A stretch of DNA of 16,607 nt, taken from positions 1 to 16,607 of the forward strand of contig CAZJQD010000063.1 in the NCBI GenBank assembly GCA_964548165.1, read 5' to 3'. Positions 12,290 to 16,607 of this stretch are shown in pieces. A program made the translations under genes and the position numbers. Position 1 is the first letter of the stretch, and every line of letters begins with the position of its first letter. The notes below the pieces were generated by a model. That model saw only the letters and a program-made list of their open reading frames with translations. It was not told the DNA's origin and searched no databases. The stretch comes from CAZJQD01 sp964548165 [NCBI: uncultured bacterium]. Lineage in GTDB: Bacteria; UBA8481.

Positions 12290-13870
12290 ATGAGACATGG
12301 GGGGGCGGTTTCCACGGACCCGGAGGGAGAGGCGGACCTTATGGGCCGTGATCGCTTCCGCCTGCTCTTTGAAGCCATGCAGGACGGCGTGCTCGTCGCC
12401 GATCTCGACACGGGCAAATTGGTCCTCGGCAACCCCGCCATCTGCCGCATGCTGGGATGTGATCCGGCGGAGATTCCGACGTTGGGTTTCGCCGACATTC
12501 ATCCACCGGAATCGCTCGCGACGGTCCGGGGCCTTATCGATCGGCAACTCTCGGGCGAGCAACCCATGGCGGAGGATGTTCCCGTCCGGCGTCGCGACGG
12601 GACGGTCCTGTACGCGGACATCCACGCGGTCCCGTTTTCATTCCATGAGAGCCCCTGCATCCTTGGGATCTTCCACGAGGTCACCGCGCGACGCGAGGCC
12701 GAGCGCGAACTGATCGTTACGCGGGATCGCCTGGAGGCGATGCTGGATGCCCTGGAAAAGAGCGAGAAGTTCCTCAGGGATTCTCAGCGCGTCTCCGGTG
12801 TGGGCAGCTATATCCTCGATGTCAAGACAGGCACGTGGACGGCCTCGGAGACCCTGATGGCGCTCTTCGGGATGGGCAACCAGACGCAGGGGACCATCGA
12901 GACCTGGGCCTCGCTCGTTCACCCCGATGATCGAGAGGAGACCCTGGCTTACTTCCAGTCGGTGGTTGCCGAGCGCAAGGCGTTCGATCGCGAGTATCGC
13001 ATTATCCGCGCGAGCGACGGGGCGGAGCGCTGGGTGCATGGCCTCGGCGTCCTCAAGCTGGATGAGAGCGGCGAACCTGTACTCATGACCGGCACCATCC
13101 AGGACGTGACGACCCGGCACCTTGCTGAGCTTGAACGGGAACACCTGCTGGCAGCCGAGCAGGCGGCGCGGATCGAGGCCGAGATGGCCGTGAAGGCGCG
13201 CGACGAGTTCCTGTCGGTGGCCGCCCATGAGCTCAAGACCCCCCTCGCGGCGCTCCGCATCGTTGCCGAGGCGATGGCCAAGAAGAGAGAGGCGATGGGG
13301 GAGATCCCGGAGTTTGTTCGGAAGAGCATGGAGACGGTCGATCGGCAGTCGCAGAGGCTCGTCAGGCTCGTCAATGCCCTCCTCGACATTACCCGCCTCC
13401 AGACCGGTCGCTACGAGCTCAACATCAGGTCCGTCGACCTGGTGACGGCGCTGGGCGGCGTCTTGCGCCGGCTCGAACCTTCCCTGGACCAGGCCGGGTG
13501 CACCGTCCAGGTCGAACTGCCCGAGCTCCTCCTCGTGGAGTGCGACCGGGACCGGATGGAGCAGGTCTTCGAGAATATCCTCTCCAACGCGATGAAGTTC
13601 GCGGCTGGAAAGCCGATCACGATCCGGGGGTACCCGGACGGGCAGATGGTGAGGATCGAGGTTCGCGATCACGGTCCGGGCATCCCGGGCGAGAATCACC
13701 AGCGCATCTTCGACCTTTACGATCGCGGTGACCTGGGCCTCCACGCCGGCGGGCTCGGGATAGGGCTCTTCGTCAGCCGTCGCATTCTCGAGGCCCACCA
13801 CGGCACCATCGCGGTGCGCAATGCGGACGACGGAGGGGCCGTCTTCACCCTGGCGATCCCCGCGGGGTAG
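12290..13870 (+). CDS. Soluble PAS-PAS sensor histidine kinase, orphan
   Basis: A 526-residue cytoplasmic kinase with no membrane segment. The first PAS domain (about 21-140) begins RFRLLFEAMQDGVLVADLDTG. The second, PAS_3-like, spans about 165-280 with LVHPDDRE and a terminal GTIQDVTTRH. A short coiled linker leads to the dimerisation domain with H-box FLSVAAHELKTP, phospho-acceptor His313. The ATP-binding domain shows the N box QVFENILSNAMKF, G1 DHGPGIP, F box IFDLYDR and G2 GGLGIGLFVSRR. It should autophosphorylate and pass phosphate to a response regulator, but none is encoded in this window. The signal sensed is unknown. The ATG at 12290 is chosen because a promoter ends 6 nt before it; a second in-frame ATG at 12341 would also precede the first PAS domain. 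It is convergent with the glucoamylase gene, 46 nt away. Confidence 0.92.
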   Translation: MRHGGAVSTDPEGEADLMGRDRFRLLFEAMQDGVLVADLDTGKLVLGNPAICRMLGCDPAEIPTLGFADIHPPESLATVRGLIDRQLSGEQPMAEDVPVRRRDGTVLYADIHAVPFSFHESPCILGIFHEVTARREAERELIVTRDRLEAMLDALEKSEKFLRDSQRVSGVGSYILDVKTGTWTASETLMALFGMGNQTQGTIETWASLVHPDDREETLAYFQSVVAERKAFDREYRIIRASDGAERWVHGLGVLKLDESGEPVLMTGTIQDVTTRHLAELEREHLLAAEQAARIEAEMAVKARDEFLSVAAHELKTPLAALRIVAEAMAKKREAMGEIPEFVRKSMETVDRQSQRLVRLVNALLDITRLQTGRYELNIRSVDLVTALGGVLRRLEPSLDQAGCTVQVELPELLLVECDRDRMEQVFENILSNAMKFAAGKPITIRGYPDGQMVRIEVRDHGPGIPGENHQRIFDLYDRGDLGLHAGGLGIGLFVSRRILEAHHGTIAVRNADDGGAVFTLAIPAG

Positions 13871-13901
13871 GCGCAGGCAGTCGACGGGAGGTTGAGACCA
13901 G

Positions 13902-13915
13902 GCCCCTACAGGGGC
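13902..13915. terminator. GC-rich hairpin between convergent kinase and glucoamylase genes
   Basis: GCCCC-TACA-GGGGC is a 5-bp all-GC stem with a 4-nt loop in the 46-nt gap. It lies directly beside the glucoamylase stop codon (13917-13919). No T-tract follows on either strand, so intrinsic termination is uncertain. Confidence 0.3.
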
Positions 13916-13916
13916 G

Positions 13917-16592
13917 CTACGGCAACCGCTCGACGGATTGCGTCCCACCCGTGATATCGACGCGGAAGAGATACGCCCCGGCCTCGGGAACCTCCACGTG
14001 GAAGTTCGGCCCGTTCTTCTGAAGGACGCCCTCCCGGCCGCCGTAGTTGATCTCCCAGGTTCCGTTGACCGTGAACTTGTACTCGTGGATTCCCGGCTCG
14101 AGCCACTTCTTCAGGAGGAGGATCCCGCCGGTATCGGGCCTCAGCTCCAGGTCGCGATCGCCGGGATTCCAGTGGTTGAATGAACCGGCGAGCGCCACCC
14201 ATTGGAGCGCGCGCCGAGCGCGGCGCTCGGCGACGGGGACGAGAGGGCGATCGTCGTAATACGCGCGGCCTGGCTCGGCGGCGCTCGACGCCGCGACGAT
14301 GCTCACGGTCGACTCGGTCGCCGTGACCGGGGAGAGGAGTTCGAGGAATCCGTCGGCGACGCGGAACGGCGAGGGAACCCCGTCGATCGTGACCGAGAGA
14401 TTCCGGGCGGCCGCGGTATCGACCGCGAGCTCGCCGTAGACGCGGAACAGCGTCATCTCGCTCGCATCCTCGCTGACGAAGGGGATGACGTGGCTCGCCA
14501 GGGGCGTCGACGGCGCGAGTCGTTCGCGCAACAGCTCTGGAAGGTCCACGACACGGCCTGCGGCCTCGGAGAGGACGAGCTTCAGGTACTCGGCGTGGGC
14601 CCACGCCAGTGGCGCCGCCGACCCGGTGGGCAGGCCCGCCGACGGACCGACATCCCAGACCTGCTCGGGGAGAATGACGCCATTGGCCGAGCGGCGCAGG
14701 AATTGGATATGCGGGGCTGCGCTCCGGCCTGCGGCAATCTCGTAGTGCCCGCGCTCGCCCGAGAGAAGCGGCCAGATCCGACCCTGGCCATTCTCACCGT
14801 AGCCGTCGTCGTTGTATCTCAGCCAGCCGGCACCCGTGGGGAGTTCGCGGCGGAGCCGCCGATCACAGATGACGAGCGTGCGCAAGACCAGGGGATCGTC
14901 GGCCCTACGGACGCCGAGTCGAACCAGCTCGAGAAAGCTGACATCGAGGTCATCGCGGTTGAAGTCCGTCTCGTTCGGCGTGCCGGTGAGGTTGATCTTC
15001 ACGAAGTGTCCGCCGCCGTCGAAACGGCTTGGCTTGACCGTGAACGTCCAGTTCTCGATCGACCGGTCCCAGGTCCTTGCGATCTGGTGATACCGGAAAG
15101 CCGAGGTCATGTCGCCGGCGCGGCGAGCGATATCGAAGGCGGCGTAGAGGCCCGCGATCTCGGCCGCGATCGTGGCCGGGGAGTATCCGCCGACATTCTC
15201 CCAGCGCTCGTTGCGCGTCGAAGGCCCGTGATCGGCCAGGTAATCGGCCGCGGGTTTCACCAGCGAGAGCCAGCGCGATTCGGCGGTGATGAGGCCGAGC
15301 GAGAGGAGCCGGTGAGCGAGCAGGATGGGGACCGCGACCTGGTCCATCTGCACCGTCGGCCAGACCATGCGCCCGGTCACGTCGGCGGTCTGCGGGAAAC
15401 TGCCGTCCGGTGACTGGAGCCGGTCGTCGAGGAAGGCGAGAGCGCGAAGCGCGGGAGCGGGATCGCCGGCGGCCAGGAGCGCGGTCGTCGTGTGGTAGAG
15501 GTCGCGGCTCCAGACCTTGAAGTAATACTGGTCGCTCGTGTCGCCCCTGCGGTCACCCCAGGGTCCCCCGATGTCGCCCCAGGGCATGGTCGGCGATGCG
15601 ATAAAGGCGCCCGGGTTCTCCTTGTCCTCGCACGCGGCCAGGATCAGGACGCTGGCCCAGTAGAGGGTGTCCGTGGTTTCGGGAGGAGGCGTGATCGTTT
15701 GGCACCAGCCGCGCCAACCGCTGACGAAATCGCGCTCGACCTGGTCGACGCCTCGTGAGCGGCTCGCGGCGATCGCCATCCGCGCCTCGTCGAGGTTGTG
15801 GCCGAAGCCGGCATAGATCGTAAACGTGCCACTCCCGCGTTCGAGGGGAACGCGACCGGCGAAGGCGATGTTGCCGGGGCCGGCCTCGAGTCGAGGCGAC
15901 AGGAGCGCGTGGTGGGTGCGCAGTTGAGCGACGCCATCGTCGATGCCTTGAAGGCCGACCGTTGCGTCGAGTAGGGGCGGATCGGCCGCGACGAGGAACG
16001 CCGTCGTCTCCGCGCCGGCAAATGCGCTCCCGATCACGCTCCCCCGATCGTCGTCTCCCTTCCCGCCGATCATGGGGTCGACGAGGACGTACAGTCGCGG
16101 CGCGGTCCGTTCCGATGCGGTATTGCCAGCGGGTGCTTCAAAGAACACTTGCAGGAGGAGCGACTGGGAAAGGGGATCCGTGAAGATCCGCTTGGTCAGG
16201 GTATACCCGTGTTCGGCATGGCTGGAGGTGACCTGGTACCCGAGCGCGCGCGTGTCGATGAGCGTGACGCGGTGCGTCATGTCCTCCTGCTCGAAATCCA
16301 CGTACGGCGGCCCGCCGCTTTCCGCGCGGCCGACAACGGCGAACGAGATTCCCCTCAGTATCGGGCTGGCGATGGTCGGCGCATAGACCTCGCTGACGGC
16401 GCCGCGCGTCAGCGTGAACCAGACGCGCGACCCCGTGTCCCTCGCGGTCCCGAACCCGTCCTTGAGCCCGGACTGGTACGTCGATCCCTCGAACGCGCCC
16501 GCCGGAGCGCAGAGCGCAAGGAGAAGCAGGAGTAGGACCAGGGGGCCAGGCTTGCCGTTTCGCAGTTTCGGCTTCATGCGCTCGTGAGCCAT
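13917..16592 (-). CDS. Secreted GH15 glucoamylase with C-terminal CBM48/AMPK-like domain
   Basis: An 891-residue exported enzyme releasing glucose from the non-reducing ends of alpha-glucans. A signal peptide (PLVLLLLLLALCAPAGA, ending near residue 33) is followed by an N-terminal beta-sandwich like that of glucodextranase (about 35-290). The (alpha/alpha)6 GH15 catalytic domain (about 300-690) follows, with WSRD at 361-364, NERWENVGGYSP (461-472; Glu465 as likely general acid) and LLSGERGHYE (609-618; Glu613 as likely base). A beta-rich segment leads to a C-terminal module (about 797-860) with LAGSFNHWNPGD and GIHEYKFTVNGTW, typical of glycogen-binding CBM48/AMPK-beta domains. Catalytic assignments are by analogy with fungal and clostridial enzymes. 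The start may be 16592 or the in-frame ATG at 16577; both keep the signal peptide. I prefer 16592 because AATACT lies 8 nt upstream (16606-16601). The -35 region is outside the window. Confidence 0.9.
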   Translation of the reverse strand: MAHERMKPKLRNGKPGPLVLLLLLLALCAPAGAFEGSTYQSGLKDGFGTARDTGSRVWFTLTRGAVSEVYAPTIASPILRGISFAVVGRAESGGPPYVDFEQEDMTHRVTLIDTRALGYQVTSSHAEHGYTLTKRIFTDPLSQSLLLQVFFEAPAGNTASERTAPRLYVLVDPMIGGKGDDDRGSVIGSAFAGAETTAFLVAADPPLLDATVGLQGIDDGVAQLRTHHALLSPRLEAGPGNIAFAGRVPLERGSGTFTIYAGFGHNLDEARMAIAASRSRGVDQVERDFVSGWRGWCQTITPPPETTDTLYWASVLILAACEDKENPGAFIASPTMPWGDIGGPWGDRRGDTSDQYYFKVWSRDLYHTTTALLAAGDPAPALRALAFLDDRLQSPDGSFPQTADVTGRMVWPTVQMDQVAVPILLAHRLLSLGLITAESRWLSLVKPAADYLADHGPSTRNERWENVGGYSPATIAAEIAGLYAAFDIARRAGDMTSAFRYHQIARTWDRSIENWTFTVKPSRFDGGGHFVKINLTGTPNETDFNRDDLDVSFLELVRLGVRRADDPLVLRTLVICDRRLRRELPTGAGWLRYNDDGYGENGQGRIWPLLSGERGHYEIAAGRSAAPHIQFLRRSANGVILPEQVWDVGPSAGLPTGSAAPLAWAHAEYLKLVLSEAAGRVVDLPELLRERLAPSTPLASHVIPFVSEDASEMTLFRVYGELAVDTAAARNLSVTIDGVPSPFRVADGFLELLSPVTATESTVSIVAASSAAEPGRAYYDDRPLVPVAERRARRALQWVALAGSFNHWNPGDRDLELRPDTGGILLLKKWLEPGIHEYKFTVNGTWEINYGGREGVLQKNGPNFHVEVPEAGAYLFRVDITGGTQSVERLP

Positions 16593-16607
16593 AGGACGTG
16601 AGTATTA

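Noticed and set aside
12176-12625. In-frame upstream extension of the 5'-nucleotidase
   Set aside because: It is antisense to the first PAS domain of the kinase and lacks any family similarity; the start at 12175 has its own promoter.
14202-15413. 403-codon plus-strand frame within the glucoamylase gene
   Set aside because: Antisense to the catalytic domain of a well-supported GH15 enzyme, with a low-complexity charged translation.

Overview
The window is GC-rich bacterial chromosome with compact gene packing. There are no tRNA or rRNA genes, no CRISPR array, and no transposase, integrase or phage gene. It holds 14 protein-coding genes, one of them cut by the left edge. The mix of a Tal-Pgi-type glucose-6-phosphate isomerase, a short NAD-type isocitrate dehydrogenase, a GH15 glucoamylase and a soluble PAS kinase suggests a free-living heterotroph, perhaps from an uncultivated soil or sediment lineage. 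I cannot name the phylum from sequence alone.

Layout. 1-1104 (minus): a LegB-like nucleotide-sugar dehydratase/epimerase followed by a sugar-phosphate nucleotidyltransferase that runs off the edge, both for surface-glycan precursors. 1219-4731 (plus): a GT39/ArnT-like polytopic glycosyltransferase, then a stand-alone phosphoglucose isomerase. 4748-7226 (minus): NAD-isocitrate dehydrogenase, a small membrane-anchored protein and an orphan beta-type DNA methyltransferase, arranged as one operon (transcribed from right to left). 7227-7375: a 115-bp inverted-repeat element in a divergent intergenic region. 7376-9921 (plus): an AlkD-like DNA alkylation repair protein, then an apparent redox operon of a one-cluster ferredoxin with an altered Cys motif, an ABM-fold monooxygenase-like protein and an iron-type alcohol dehydrogenase. 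9924-12175 (minus): a secreted protein of unknown function, preceded by an NT5C2-like HAD 5'-nucleotidase. 12290-13870 (plus): an orphan PAS-PAS histidine kinase. 13917-16592 (minus): a secreted glucoamylase with a C-terminal glycogen/starch-binding-like domain.

How the genes fit together. Carbohydrate handling recurs: the exported glucoamylase can release glucose, phosphoglucose isomerase feeds it to the fructose-6-phosphate pool, isocitrate dehydrogenase works in the TCA cycle, and the left-edge genes divert sugar phosphates to nucleotide sugars and a membrane glycosyltransferase. These are separate transcription units, so the link is metabolic.

The most notable non-coding feature is the promoter arrangement. 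At least six start codons (1104-, 1219+, 3001+, 7226-, 12175-, 12290+) lie only 6-8 nt after a good -10 hexamer, often with a -35 at 17 nt spacing and no Shine-Dalgarno sequence. These genes are probably expressed as leaderless mRNAs. The genes from 7376 to 9921 and the methyltransferase instead have ribosome-binding sites. I found no clear candidate for a wholly new defence or mobile system. The best leads are the leaderless architecture, the CTG-start methyltransferase, the inverted-repeat element and the ferredoxin/ABM/dehydrogenase operon.
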